64,000 nucleotides of DNA from Chromera velia (Eukaryota; Sar; Chromeraceae), in NCBI GenBank assembly GCA_018398765.1, contig JAHBMJ010000499.1, forward strand, positions 63,129 through 127,128. The letters run 5' to 3'. Shown piece by piece: positions 32,501-47,500 of this stretch. The notes beneath the pieces are model-generated. The model saw only the letters and a list, made by a program, of their open reading frames with translations, had not been told where the DNA came from and did no database searches. The stretch's first letter is position 1. Every line of letters starts with the position of its first letter. The translations under genes and the position numbers were made by a program.

Positions 32501-35500
32501 TGGATGCAACGTCTGTCTCCTGCTGAGTGGATGGAAGAGCCCTCATGACGTCCCTTGCAATGAAGGAAAGAGCTTCTTGGAAGGGACCCCCAAAGTCGGA
32601 GGCGCCCTCTCCCTTGAAGACAACCATGAACGGTCGATCGGTTGACCGCGTCCGCAGAGACTCGGGTTTCTTTGCCAACAGCTCTTTGGTGATCTGTGCC
32701 CAAATGGTCTGGGAAAGCGACTTTGCGGTCATTCCGAGACCTCTGTCCATCTGCATGCATGCATGGGCACAGAAAGCAAATGCACATGCAGGAAGCAAGG
32801 GAAGTCATGTATTTGAAGGATGAGATTCAAAAACAGCAGAGACACAGATGGACGGCCAGCAGAGAAGGGAGAACTTCACTTTCACGTGCCCTGTTGCTGA
32901 CTCACCCTTATTGAGAACCTGTCATTGGGCAGCCGGCAGCGAGACATTGTGTGAAGTGCAGCGCTCCAGAGGTCATTGACTGCTGCCTTCAGGAGGAGAG
33001 GGCGCACGTAGAGGTACGCGCTTGCTGACATGGGGGTCTCTGCTGGGGACATCTGCATTGTCAATTTGCGTGAGTGTGCTTGGAGGCAGAGGGGGACAGG
33101 GCCTGCGACCTTTCTTTTCTGCTTCTGCTGCTGTGACTGGTTGTTGCTCTTCTTCGCTAGGAAGTCTGCAGAAAAGAACAATGCCGCATCAGCCTGAGGC
33201 ACGTCCATCTCTTCTTCAAACCCTGACGGTTCTGCGGCGTTGAAAAGGGTAGAGGCAAATGGGATTGCATCTGTAGCCATCCTGCTGAATCTGAGTAGCA
33301 GCTGGAGCCTCTCTAGGAGCACCCGCTTGAAGACCCTCATCCCGAGAACTGGGTGGCCTACGGTCGGATCTCTGCACGGGAAGAAACCGAAGTGCACTGG
33401 ACAGAGGAACTCCAACTCGCGTGCGCAGACGAGGATTGTGCGCTGAAGAGAGGCCCTCAGTTCGATGACTAGGGTTTTGGCATCAGCGTAAGAGAGATCG
33501 GCGGCTTTCCATTGATTTGAACTCTGATGAGGCAGGAACAGCCAAATCTCTTCTTCAACATGCTGCAGCCCTGGACGTGGAGAGGCGCTCCAGAGCAGGT
33601 CTGTAAGTGCCTGGATTTTGGTTTTTGCCTGTTCATCGTCTTTGACGGACGGGGAGAGTTCAAATAGATCTGCAAGTTTCCTCAACCGGATGTCGTCTTC
33701 GAGGGCCCACAGGGCGTGAGCTGCAGAAACCATTAACTCCTCCCCACTAGGCTCCGACCTGACGTTCAGGTGCACCTCCCATGCCCCTCTCCTCTGGCAC
33801 GTGGAATCGGAAGAGGATGACGAAGAAGCAGCTTGACTGTCCCCCATACGCCACTGATCAGTCTTCCAGTCAATCTCCTGACTGTCGTCCTTGTCTGACA
33901 ATTCAGTCACAGGGGAGACTACACGGTCGCCCTGGGGTTGGGGGATCGGGCCGCTTCTCTCTCTCTCTCGACGGAGAGCATGCAGACGTGCTTGAATGGC
34001 ATCACGCCACCGCAAACGCTGTGAGGGCCCGCCTGCCCAGTTGATGGTCAGACGCAGCACAGCGGCAAAGGTTGGAGACAGCCGGTCACGCGCAGTACCG
34101 AAGGCCTCTGTGTTTGCGTGCACACTCGAGAGTGTCGACTCCATACTTTCGAGAATTTCCAGCAACTGTCCCCACGTTGAGGCACCCTCCGCCTGCTGTG
34201 CCCAGCGGGGAGGGGCGTCAACAGCGTTACGCATTCTCTGTACTTCGCGTCGCGCAGAAGATTCCTGATCAGCAGACTGGTGATGGTCCCGTATGCTCAC
34301 GTGCTGCTGGGCTCTGACACCGCGGACCCGGACCTCATCGCTGCGTTCGAGTTGTTGTGTGGGTGAGAGGGATGATCGAAAGTTTCCAAACAGAAAGAGA
34401 TCGGAGAGACGGGATGCGAGATCGCGGCATGTCTGCATTTGAGTTGCGTCCCCTGCTTCTCTATGAAGAGAGGTCAGACAAAGAGGGATCGAGGGATCTC
34501 TCCCCGAGACCCACGCAGCCTCTCGGAGCTGCAACACAAGCTCCTGAAAGAGACGGCGGAAGAGGAGACATGCTGACGAGGATGGGGGGGAATCAGGAGA
34601 GCGCGATCGATTTCTGAGCGGAGATTCGGCAAGAGTAACAGGCACGGCGATGGGAGAGGAGGCTGAGTGTCCTCCTCCTAAATCTCCCGACAGATCTGTG
34701 ATTCTGTCTTCTGTCGGCCCATCCTCCTCATCGTCGCTTTGGCCAGAGAGCTCTTCTCTGAGGCCATCCCTCATCTCTTCGCCTCCTCCTGCTTGCTCAA
34801 TTGCATCTGCGTCAGCCTCCTCGAGCCTGAGGGCTTCTGCGACCAGCCTGGCTGCCGGATCTCTCTCAAGAACACTCTCGAGGAGCGAACCTGAATTAGC
34901 ACCAGGGGAACCTGCCCACCCCCAGGAAATGGCATCCAACCACTCACGCCCTGCAGCCTCCACGCTTCCCCAATTTGAAGACGGAGAGGAACCAGAAGCG
35001 CTCCTTCCAGTCCCCGGTCCTGTGCCAAAACGCGAACCTGAGGGGCCCCCTGGAGCTGATCCATTCGCCCCTTGGCGGGCTGAGAGAGGAGTGGCAGCAG
35101 ATGAAGGAGATGGCAGAGCGTGACGTCCTCGACGAGTTGGCGGTCTATCAGCATGCAAAACAATTCCGGGAGCTGGGAGCCATCTGGAACTGTTTGAGCT
35201 TGTATCATTGTCAGTTTGTTGCTGCTGCTGCTGCTGCTGAGGTCTTCTCGATCGGGGGGAAGATTCTGTCCGACTTGTCTGTGCTGCCTGGCCTCGATCT
35301 GCACCTTCAACGGTACTGCTAGGCATCCGCGTTGACCTCCAGGAACGGAGGGGATCCCGCTGGCGTCCGTGAGTCCTGCCTCCGAGGGCAGAGGCGGTCG
35401 CAGAGGGCCGACTGCTTAAGATCACTTGAGGCCCTACAGACAGAATTGGAGTCGCACCCCCCCTAGCCCCCCCATGAGGTCCTCTGAAGGACCGAGGGGG

Positions 35501-38500
35501 ACCTCTACTGGTTCCTGATGAAGCCCCTCTGGGAATCACGTGGAGATTGGAGGTGGCCGGGGTACTTCCACCACCGCCCCCTGTGATTGTGCTGGCGGTA
35601 ACCGTTTGGGAGTCTGAATTCTGTTCTGCTCCTCCGTCAGGCTCTTTGTCTCTCCCTCTCTTATGGGGAGAAAAGTCAAACTGAATGGAGGCGGCTGAGC
35701 GCGGCGGTGCACAGGAGGAGGTTGGAGAAGCCTGGAGAGAATGGTCGTGAGAGGAAGGGACCAGGTCTGCTTGTCTGAGGCGCTTCAGGGGCAGCGTTAC
35801 GGGAGGGGCGAAAATCGATTGCTGGTTGCCCTCCAAGAAAGAGAAGGGGGGGGTTGCACAAGAAAAATCTTCGCCATCGACTCGGAGGGAAACAAAGTGA
35901 GCACCTGCCAGAGTGGTTGCGGGCTCTGCTTTCTCGGCACTTTCGTCAGATTCGCTTCTCTTGTCCGTTGAAGTTGTGGTCATAGGAGTTGCCCCCGCAC
36001 ACGGAAACCCGACTACCGGCGAGCAGCCTGCCAGGAGGCCCGGCCATCTGAACAACTCCGAAGCTCTTTGCGTAGAAGCATTGCATCTGCCCCCGTTTCC
36101 ATTGGACGAGTCCGTTCTCTCTGTTAGGCTCTCCGCCACCGATGCTGTCTGGTAGACATCCGACCTTTTGCTTCCTCCTCCTGCTTCCAGTGCTCCGCAG
36201 GAGTTCGAAATCTGCAACGAACGCCCATCTGCACTCGCCTGCGGGACCGATGCGGCAGCTGCCGTCGAAGCAGAAGAAGCAGACGAAAAGGCAGCACAGT
36301 TTAGGGTATCGAGAGCCTCGAACTCTCTGAGGAGGACTTCAATCTGGACAGACGTCTTCACAAACGAAGATGAGGCCTTTGAGCTCTCGTCAGATCTGCA
36401 GGCAAAGACGCATTCAATCGTTGCAGAAGTGATTTCTCGGTCTGCATGTTCGCATTCACGTGTTGTTGCGTCATTCAAAATTTCGTCATGCTTTCATGCC
36501 TTTTTGTTTGTAAGACAAAAACCTTCTCTTCGCTGCTTCTTTAAGGTGATATGACCAATGCATCTCCCGGATGAAGTTTGAGATTTCGCAATGTCCCGCA
36601 ATGTCACAGCACTTTTCTCGTAGCACAAGCCACAACAAATGAAGACCAACCGTCGAGACCGAAGAAACGCAGCAGGGCGGCCACCCAAGCGGAGCAGCAG
36701 GTCAAGAGTTTGGGGTTCTTGCAGAGATGCTGCAAAGTCCGTGGCATTCCACCCCAGGATGTTTTTTGTGTCCAGAGAAGCACCAAAGTGGCACACCAGC
36801 ATGGCAACAACGTCGCTATGGCCGCATCCAGCTGCCGCCATCAATGCTGTGCTGCCGTCTTGGGATTCTGACACCCCGTCCACATCTGCTGCCCCCATGT
36901 CCAGTAGCAGAGACACGATGTCTCCGTATCCGAGCTTTGCAGCTAGACGGAGAGGCGTGTCGTTCCGATCTGCCAGCAATCGGTCTGCCGTCTGAGCCCC
37001 TGCTCCTCTGCCACCGGCAGCTGCTGCGGCAAGAGAGGAAGATAAGGAAGTGGATTTTCCGGACGGAGTCGGTCGATGCGGGGTGATTCCGAAATCTGCA
37101 AACTCCACTTGTCTCACAGGAACGGTAGCGGGGGCCCGTCCATCTGTCGACGTCGGGTTTCCTCCCGACGGGGATTGTGTGGATGTTCGAATGGGCGTTA
37201 GGAGTTTTGGGCAATCACGGAAAATCTGTGAAATCTTTCGACTGTCCCTGAAGGCAATTGATAGATAAAGATCTTCTAATTTTGCTTCCTTGACAGAGTC
37301 GGGACCCCCACTGACGCTCACGCAGACAGAAGACGGAGGAGGTGCGCCCTTGCGACTGCTGGCGCTGCTGCTCGCACTCCCACAGCGTCTCGACGAGTCT
37401 GCAGGCGCCTTCCATGTGGACCCCTTAGCTGCTGCGTCCACGCCCACCTCTCCGTCCTTCTCGGAGGAACTCTTTCCTTTGCCGTCTGATGGTTGTGCCC
37501 CTACTGAGAGGATTCCAGTCGGGGCGGACGATTGTAAGGCAGCGGTTGGACTAGTGGCCTTCTTTTGATTGGACTTCGGGGAGTAAAATGAATCGAAGTC
37601 GAAGACAAAGGCGAGTTGGCCGTTTTTGAAGAAGAAGAGTGCGGGAATAGAGGGTTGAAATTCTACTGTGAGAACATCCGATGGGGCAAAGGAAGGAATG
37701 GGAAGTCCAACGTCGACAGAAGAGATGGAAAGCTCTTCCACCATGACCATGTTGGGCATAGGCTGTTGTGTCCATCTACTTCTTCCACCTCTCACTCCTC
37801 CTCCTTTTCCATCTGCTCTTCCCTTCGCCTGGTTTGCACCCCCTCGTTCTCTCTCTCTTTCACCCTTCGGCATCATGCCCTCTTCGACTGGCTCGTTCAA
37901 AAGGACAGCTGCCTTGACAGCATTCTGCAACTGTGTGCACGTCTTGAGAGACTCAGAAAGGACCCAGGGGGCCTCGGTGGGAAGGGGGGCGTTGCGGGGA
38001 CAGATGAGCGCACCTGTGGAAAGCCAAAGAAAACGGTAGGGCTGACAAACCACTCCGAAACAAAAAGCCTGCGCAGTCTCGACATGGGACGATGCTGCTG
38101 CAGATGCAGAGGAGGAAGAGGAAGATCTACCTCCTCCTCCTGCCGATCCTTTTTGTGCCCCCCCCCTTTCCAGTTCCAGAGCCCCAACTGAGGCTGAGAA
38201 CGAAAACGGAAGAGCAGGCTGAGCAGCAGAACGGAGTGGGGCTTCAGTTCGAAGCCGATACGGAAGCTGAGCACAGACACTTGAACAGGGCTCGGGGGCT
38301 GTTGTCACTGTTGTTTGGTGGGCGTTGCACTCCCCTGCTTCCTGTTCTTCTCCTGCTGCTGAGTTGTTGTCTGCTACCTCGACGGTTTCCGTTCCCAATT
38401 CGGAATTCTGGTGAGCTGTGGAGTGCTGCTGTGAGTGAAGCTGTGCATTTTCTCTCTGAACTCCTCGCTGCTGCTGTTGATGTAGCGGTGTCGTGAAAGC

Positions 38501-41500
38501 GCGGCCGAACACAGATTGCGTCCCTGCTCCCACAGCCCTGACAGGTTTGGGTCGGGAAAATGAAAAGCCGAGACCCGACCTGAACCCCCCGGAGCGCCTT
38601 CCTTGAGGAGACAGCTGCTGGGAAGGCTGGAGGCTTGCACCTCCTGAGGGGGATGTGGTGGCTGGGTTTGGAAGTGATTGGAGCGGCGGCTGGGGGGGGG
38701 CCTGATTTCTTGGAACGACGGCTGATAGTGGAGAAGATGGAAGAAACACGACAGGGTCACCTCCACTTCCACTGGTGCCGGGTAACGGATCAATGTCAAT
38801 TTGATGCTCGGCATTTTCCGCCAGCGGTGGAGGAGACCCGTGATCTGCTGCAAGTCTTCTCGGAACAGATTGACTTTGATTCGGATTATGGTCTGCCACG
38901 CTGGCGGCTTCAGAGGTCTCTGAAGTTTGCGAGTTGATCAGAGAGGGAATGCCGTCACTGGAGGAAGAAGACTGAGAGTCCCCAGGGAGACCTTCAGAGA
39001 TCATACCCTGCTGAGTTGCATTCCTCCCACCCAAATGGAGTGTTGAATGATTTGCCGCCTGTCCACTGGGAGATCCGACTGTCAACTCCGCTTCTGCCCT
39101 CGTTCTTGCTAGACCGCTGGAGCCTGGGGGGTCAAAACCGTTCTCGCTCCGTGGGACGATAACGGGAGGATCGCCGCTACTAGGAACAGTGCCTCCTGAC
39201 GAATTCAACCCCCCGCCCCAGTCTGAGAGAGAGGAAGCTCTGTCAAGTAACGACAAGGTTTCCGCGATGGAACTAGGAGACAGGGCGTCTCGCACGAATG
39301 CGCTGGACGAGAGAGCCCCTGTGCCTCCTCCAAGTGAGGCCGGGGGGACCCTCCCGCTCTGTCCTGCATGTCCCGATACGCCCCCCACATTGAGGAGGAG
39401 CGTGTTCTCATTTGGTGGATCTGTTTCCGCTCTCTTTCCTTTGACCTTTTGTTGCAGAATGCTCAAACACACGTTCGAACCGATCTGCACTCCTCGCTCT
39501 GCAAATTTGCCTTTCGGGACCGACTGAACCAAACAGGTTTCCTCCCCTTTTGTGATCTGGAAGCGGCCTGCATGCTGGGGGGGAAGCCTGCAGGGTCCTG
39601 ACCGAATGCGCATGTCGAGGGGTACAAGGCAAAGCGGAGGAAAGGCCTTGGATAGGGGACAGTGGACCTCCTCGCTGCCTGCTGGGGTGGCACGAGTGGA
39701 GGAAGTTTGTGGAAAGACTGCCATCAGGTCCCTGGGAGACTCCCGGGTTATCGTGATTCCTTGACTGAGTGCCATGAGAGGCTTTTCAGGAACCCCACCG
39801 GTGTCTGTATTTCTCTCTCCTGCTGGCAAGACAGAGAATGGCGACCAAAAGACGGGCATCTGGTCTGCTGCGGGCAAAGTTCGGTAGAAGATTTTACTCA
39901 CAGGCGCAGTCAGGTGCATGTCCGTCGACGTACTCCTTTTCAATTCCACCACCAGGGCCGAAGCGAGGAGTGCGGATTGAACGTCCGAATCCAGAGACTG
40001 AAGGCCGCGGAATGAAGGTTGTGGACGGAACTCGAGTCGTGGATATACCTGCAGACAGACAGAATCCATGCATGCATGCAGGAAACAAGAATTAAATACT
40101 TCGGAATACAAAGGTACTCCAGACACCTTGTACCTTCATTTGCCTCTCAAAAGAGGGAGAGACAGACATTAGATTCTTCTTTTGTTTAATTCCGGAGAAA
40201 GATAGAACTGCTGTCATCAAAACATCTTTCAGGCCCCTCCGTGTCTGTCTTCTTTATTCAACTCAAGAACTCGTGTAGTCTTGCACCAACCTGTTGTAGA
40301 GAAGAGGGCACAGACGTTGTCGCTGTTTCCCTTTCTCTCATCTCCTGCTTCCGCTCGCTCCCTTCCAGGACCGCCATTGAAATTGTTCGGCCCGATAGCG
40401 ACACACGGAAGGAACGCGTGAGTCGGCAGACCATGTCCATTCCTCCCTCATCGCTCCCCTCAATCTCGACGTCAAATCCCACCCTTCGCTCTCCAGACCC
40501 ACAGAATCCCTCTCGGAGACCCTCTCCGGTAGGAAGGCAGGTCGCCTGTTGGTCCCCAAAGGTCCCAAAGGAAGTGCTTGGATCGAACAGCGTCGCAGCC
40601 ATACTCGTGTTCGCATGCTCCCATTTCGTCTTCTCTTGAAACTCTGCCTCTCCAACACCCAACCGAACGTCCAGAGCCTCACCCAATGCACGCAGAATTT
40701 TTTGGAGGAAGAGGGCAGATTCTCCACTCGCTCGTGCATCTCTCAAGCTGGCGATCGCAGCGGGTGACAGCCCTGAGGCTGTGAATGAGAAACAGACACC
40801 GAGGTCGATTGAAGAGGAACTTTCACCAAAGTACAGCGCTTCGCGTCCGATGACGCAAAAGGGAGAGGGCACGTGTTTTTCCGGACCGCAATCCATCGGA
40901 ATAGAAGGGCTGGGAATCTCTCCATGGAGGTAGAGCCCCAGAGAAACGTCACAGACCGACGAGGTCCCTTCCTCGCCTCCATACCGAAAGTGCACAGGGG
41001 GCACTTCATGGTTCCCTCCCATCTCAGACGGGGGCACAGAACCATCAGGTGTCCCCTCAATTGTTGTGGCGAGAATGACAGGTCTCTCTTCCCACGAGAC
41101 CGGAGGATCTCTCCGAATCTCAAAGAGTACACGGTCGAACCGAGAGTCTGTGGCAACCTGTACTCGAGGAGGAGATTCGACGTGGAGGGGGATATTCAAC
41201 TTGGAGTCCTCTGCTGATGCAATGATCGGATTTGGGAGACGAAATGTTGCAGAGAGCCGGAGGAAGGTGGCGGAAGCACAAGTGACGGAGCCAGCTCGAT
41301 GTCTCCCGATGAGAACCTCCGTCTTCTGTGCCTGTTGCACTTCCCCCAGATTTCCCCGCAACACACGGAGTGACAGGGGACTTCTACAGTCAGTTGACAC
41401 CCTGGGATCACACGCTTCCATTTTCCTGCTGCCCCCTTGGAGGACCTTGCCTAAAGCCTCGAGAAGGCATCGCTCCGTTTGGGGTTCCAGTGGAGCTTGA

Positions 41501-44500
41501 AGGTCTCTCAATGCAGAGCCTTTACCACCAGAGCTTCGCCCTGAGGCTAAAGACGGAGACCCCGGGACCCCTTGGGGAACTAGGGCCGAGTCATCTAGAC
41601 TTTGACCCACAAGGCTGAGCTCTCTTGCGGTGTCTGAAGCCACGGCAAGGAGACACACATGATGACGGAACAGCTTCAGCATGGAAGAATTGGGGAGCGC
41701 CAGAGTACCGCTTCTGTCTGCTGCAAGAAGAAGACACGCGGCGGTTGCGAGATGGTGTTGTATGAGGGCTGCGTTCAATCGATGTCTGATCGACTTTGGC
41801 TCTCTGTTTCCATCCAGAGGGCAGAAGCAGTCGACATCCTTTGGGTTGAGTTTCAGTTGACCCTCCAGGTGGAAAAGACCAAATTCTGCGCATTGGCCTA
41901 TACAGGTGAGAACGCTCTGTGCGAGCTCTTTTGGAATCACGAGCCCCCCCTCCTTGCCGCTGGAATGAGCCTGAGATTGGTCAGCCCCAATCAAGCAACG
42001 CCCACATATCCAAGCCGTCACTCGAGCGCAGTCGAGGGCCAGTTTCATCGGTAGCTCTTTTCCGTTTGAGAGCAACGCAATGAGGGAGCACCACACGGGC
42101 GGAGTGATAACGCGCCTCCGCACAGAACCCGGACATAGTGGGTGTCTGACGAATGAGTCGACCAGCCAGTTACCGACATGGACCGAAGGAGACAGTGCGC
42201 AGTATTTTGCCGGACACCCTCTTGGAGCCCTTCGGGAAGAAATGACCTGCCCGACAGATCCCATAAAATGGAAAAGTGCCTCAGCCTGGAGGAGGCACAA
42301 GACTCTCTCTCGCCGTGCTGAGTCCCTCGCTCTGGCGACTGCTTGATAGAACACCCTCTGCCAGCCGAACAGCTCATCTTTCTGTACCGACAATGCATCG
42401 AGGTCCGTGATGGCCCGCTTCTGAAGCGTCTCAAATGTACTGCCCTCACCCACTGTCTTTTCCTCTTCTAACAGAGCCCGAAAAGGCTGCCAGTAGGCCG
42501 ACCACCTGTCGTCCTTTTCTCTGCTGATGTAGTAAATGCAGATTCGGAAGAGCCGCAACACGTTCAGAACTTGAAGTCGTGCGTCTCCTGTGCGCCCCAC
42601 CGTCTGTGGACTGCTGCTGTACTGCGGTTGCAGTTGGGGGTCGGGTTCCGTTTCGCCATTCAGGCGGGAAACGAATTCCTCTGGGATGATCGCAGCGAGC
42701 GAACAGCTGAGAGCCACAGCATCCTTCTTTGTGCACCAGAAAGCGCTGGTCTCGTTCAAACGGACAGCGAGCTCTCGTGACCGATGAGAATTCGAACCGT
42801 CGAGTGTGAAGACACGGAACTTGCCGGTGTCTGACGGGGTGGTCTCTCGAGGTCGTATAGGGACGTTGAAAGCACTTTCCGGGGACTTCCAAGACTCCAC
42901 AAGGTCCGAGATCCACCTCCACAGAGACCCTGTTTCTTGCACTTCCACTACCGGCCTTGCTGTCACCTGAGGAAGCCGAGTGGGCTTCAAAAGGGCCGAG
43001 GGAATGCCGCAAAGACGGGCGACTTCTTCGAAATCCAACTTTTGGTCTTCTGTTGAGGAGGACGCAGAAGCTCCACTGTCCCCTCCTTCTTTCCCCCCCG
43101 CGGCATCTGAACCTGAGTTTCCTTTCAAGCCCTCAAGGTTTCCCCCTGCCTGCCCTTTTTGACCTTCGTCCCCCGTCTTGCTGTTTGCCCTGTCCAAACT
43201 CAAAGGATGACTGCCCGACGAACGAAGAAGGAAACTCTCTGCGACGGCAATCAGCTTACGGAAAGAGAGAAGTACAGATGGAGCCAGATTCCCAGTCGAC
43301 AACCCCTCGGGAGTGTGGAGCAAAAGTGAGCGGAGTGCAAGAACTGCCACCAGCAATCCCCGTGTGCCCAGGAACACGAGCACAGAGCACCTCAATTTAT
43401 CGCTCGCCTTCCCACAAGAAACCACACCGCCGGTGGCGAGAGAATCCAAAGCGCCTGAGACCGAACTTCGCTCGAGAAGCCCCGCTACAGCCTCAATAAC
43501 TCTGAACAGCTCTTCTCTACTCAGCTGTCCAAGAGCAGTTCTCGATGAAGGCGACGATGCCATCACCCAAGGAATGGGGGGGCAATCTGACCGGTTGGCA
43601 GAGGGAGGTTCTGTCTCCAGAGTCTCCCGAAGTCCGTTACCCTTCACATCACACCCAAGGACAGCAAGGGCAGCAGCCGCAAGACCCAAACTCTCCACAC
43701 TGCCGCCGGAGGGGCCTCCTGTCCCAGGCTGCAGCTCTGTGTTGTCCGCTGCCCTGATTTCCCCCTCCGAGCCTCTCAAGTTTCCTCCTGCTGGTGCTGC
43801 TGGAACGCCGGGTCGAACAACCACTGGCGCGGACTTCCGCTGTTCCACTGAATTGGAGTCCACTGCAGCAGCGCTACTGCTACTGCTGCTGGAGGAAGAT
43901 GATGATGAGGAAGAAGAAGGAGACGCTCCATCTCTTACTACGCTTTTTGGCGATGCAGCTGCAGAAGCTGTGGGGGCTTGGAGCTCGTCAGCAGCACGGC
44001 GAATGAGACCGATCAGGTACTGCACAATCTGCCTCCGCATGGGCTCAAGTTCTGCACTCTCGGAGAGAAGTGCTGTCTGGAAGAGCGTGACCGACTCAAG
44101 GAAGAGGCCGCGCTCAGTCTGCCATTCTCTCCGGCTTTCCTGAGCTTCATCAGGGAATGGTCCCGGAAAGCGATTTCCTGCCCCGCCCCGGGTTTCCTGA
44201 GTGTGAGGCGAGCCCGGCAGTTGTGGTCCTTCATTGGTTGGCGTTGCTCCTGCGGGTTGTGACGCACCCCCATAGACTCTCCTGGCAGCTATCAGAGCTG
44301 AGTGAATGTTTCGGTGGAGCATCTGACTGGCAGAGAACTGAAGATTTCTTCCCATTCGAACGAACGGAGACTCGGAGAAAGTCCTCGCAGATCGGAACCA
44401 ATCAATGGCTTCTGCTTCTTCTCTGTCGGTGGGTGCACCTCCACCCCCTCCAGGAGGGGAAACCGTTCTGTCGACTCCTCTCATCAATCCATCCTCTGCC

Positions 44501-47500
44501 TCTAGGCGCGCAGACTCTCTCTGGGCTTCCATCGTGGGGTCTGGTTGGGGCGAGGAGGAGAGGGAGGGAAGCTCTCGAGGTGCAAGCGCCTCAAAGAACG
44601 TGGCCGATGACTCAGAGGGCAGCACAGATGGTTCTGGAAACCTCGGTGTGTCATCATCTTGCAGTGACGAAAGTGGTGGAAGGGGTGTATTGCTGCTGTT
44701 TGATGCTCCCTGTTGTCCTGCTTCACTCGGTTCTTCTTGATGAATTCCCAAGGGCGTTATACCCGACCGCATTCCTGATCCTTCTGCTCCCCTCACTACT
44801 GGGTCCTCGCTCTGGGCGGTGATTGTGGAGTCAAAGGTGTCCATGGGGACAACGGAGCCAGTGTCAAACTCCCCAGCCGCCCGTGCCCACAGGGGACTTG
44901 TGTCACCACCCTCGTTGTTCTCATGAGCAGCTGCTGCCCCCGGTCCCACCGCGGGGGAAGAGGGTCTCGGAGAAGCTCTGCTTTGAGTCCCTCCTGCAGG
45001 AGAGGCGCTCCCTGTCGTGACGGCCCCTCCCGCTGCTCGTTGGGATGGGTGCAGGAGATCGAAAGGGGGGCCCTCGTAAGCAACGGAGATGGGGTCTTGG
45101 AAGACGAAAATTAGACTCATCCGATGAAGAGGGTCCACTTGGGTTTCCTCAGAAAAGCCAACCTGAATGCAAACCGACATACAGTGACGAGCCTTGCAAC
45201 AGTGTCGACTATGTCAAGTCTGGAACGCACGGAAAAACATTCATCCTGCCCGTCCTCGTGAACATAAGGAATGTCAAACAACATGCGATTCAAATGATAA
45301 ATAGAAGTGAGAAACACAATCGGAGCACCGTGAAAGCAACAAAAGACGTGTCAAGCAAGAGTGATTGATGCAGCCAAGCAGACTTTTGAAGCAAAACAGA
45401 TCGAAGTGATTACTTTGGCACCTCATGTATCATGTGTACTTGCCTTTCGCACATTCACTTCTCAAGTCCATTCTTCCATTCGTCGCCCTTCCATTCCTTC
45501 CAGATTGTCCGTCAACAATTACGAACTGACCTCAAGGACAGAGCCAATCGAGACGCCAGAAATCATCAATTCAGTTCTCAACGTCATCTGCCCTCCACTC
45601 GACAGCGCGTCGGCTCCTTCCCTGGGGCCATCCACCTCAAAACGAACGTCGAGGACCTCTCCTTCCTGGTACTGCACCCGGGCTGCGAAAGAGTCTTGGT
45701 GGAATTGGGGCGAGTGGCGGGTGCAGAATCCAACCTGCAGAAAGAATTCAATATATCAAACAAGGGAGATTCGTGGTAACGGAGGTTGACGAAACCCGAA
45801 AGAATACTTTACAACTCACCAGCGATCAAACAGGAGCGCTGGAAGGAAGAATAAGGCCACTCTGGAAGAAGAACATTTCTTCATCGTTCGATGTTCTGCA
45901 TGCATAAAGTTGTTGGTATTCCTGTGTTGTCAGATGTGCCTCACTGTATCATCTTTACAGGGCAAGACAACATAACAAAGGGACGGAAAGAAGGAAATAT
46001 CGATCGAAGAAAAAACAATGCTAAAGCCGAAATGAAGGAGGGAGGGAAAGCCCCAACTGACCACATCGTTGCGAGCAAACACCTCAGAGGTTGGGTGCAT
46101 CACAGAGTTGGCAGGTGCCACGGTGACTCCAAATCTTCCAGCGGTCATCAGCCTGAAACTGAGGACGTTTGGGGTGTCGTCTGGCGAGAGTTCGAGGGCG
46201 TTGAACGTCAAAGGAGCGCGGCAAAGCACCACTCCCCCCTGATTCTGAGCTCTCAACACACGCAACTCATCGATTTGGGGTTCTGCAACAAAATCTGCCG
46301 ACGGCTGTGCGCAGACATAGAAGTGACTTCTTGAAAGGTTCCGAAATTCTTCAGGGGTTGCAAGCAGAGCGGCAGACCGCGCAGCTCTTGACGCCTCACC
46401 CCCCCCAGCCCCAGCTGCATCAGCATGCCGACCCTCACCTCTCCTCCATGCTCCCTCACCTCCTGCACCTCCCGTGTCCTGTCCCTGCCCTTCCGTGGCT
46501 CCGTCTGTTGGAGACAAAGAGCGACCAGCAACTACAGGAGAAGTTCCTCCTCCCCCCCCGTTCCACCGTCTCCAGGGGGCCCGAGGCAGGCCCAGGCCTT
46601 CCAGTGCGGGGCTCGTGGTCGGCACTGCCGATTGTTCTCCAGAGGGCAGTGCTGTGTTGTGGGGCGCTCCTGTAGGCAGAGGGACGTTTGGGTTTGTGTG
46701 AAGTGGGGGAGTCATGGAGGGTTCAAACGAGACCATACCGAGGGGAGATGACCGAATCGCAGAGGGTCGCCTGAAATGGCGTTCTCTCATCCCCCCTGAG
46801 ACCCATCTCGGCTCTCCTGCCTGGTCTGTCTGGTCTCCCAGAGAGTTGCCGGAGGGCTCTACCTTGACTAGGTCAGCGGCCTCCTCAAGGAACCCCCCAA
46901 GGGGGAGCTTTACCAAGGGGGGAAAGAGAAAGCCCTTCATTCTGTCTCTATTCTTCGGCCCTTCCTCTAGAGAATCCCCCTCTCTTTCCAATCGATCTGA
47001 AGAGGAGGCAGCTCCCTGCAGAGACGGCGCTAACTTTGGAACGTCAGAAGAGGAAGAGGCGACAGTACGGAGGGACGCGATGAGGAGACGGTAGAGCGCC
47101 CCGGCATCCTTCTCAGATCCCTCCAGCAGTTGGAGCGTCCGAGGGTCCGGACACGAGAGCGGGCAGACAGATGTGGGTTGATTAGGGTCCGCTGTGTCGT
47201 TCATTCCTGTGGTTGATGACAGGCATAGGGGGTGTTTCCTGACTGCAGAGCCCTCAAGTGCCTCACGGAGAAGCACAGAGGCTGTAAAGGGGGACGCCTG
47301 GGCGCATGCAGTAAGGGCAGAGAGAATATCTGAAAGCCATGCCCGTGCCTGGGCCTCTTCCCGTGAGGAAAGGACGGATCCCCCCTCAGCAATTCCAACC
47401 CGTGCCAAGAGAATATTGGACCGAGCACGCGCCCACTCATCGTTAAACTGCAAAGGAGCGGCCCTTCTCAAAAGCGCAGCCGAGAGAGGCAGTGTGTTGT

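Noticed and set aside
43313-44143. Long plus-strand frames within the HECT exons (also 34650-35123, 37616-38191, 52007-52616)
   Set aside because: They are antisense shadows of large GC-rich, Ser-rich exons, with no independent support.
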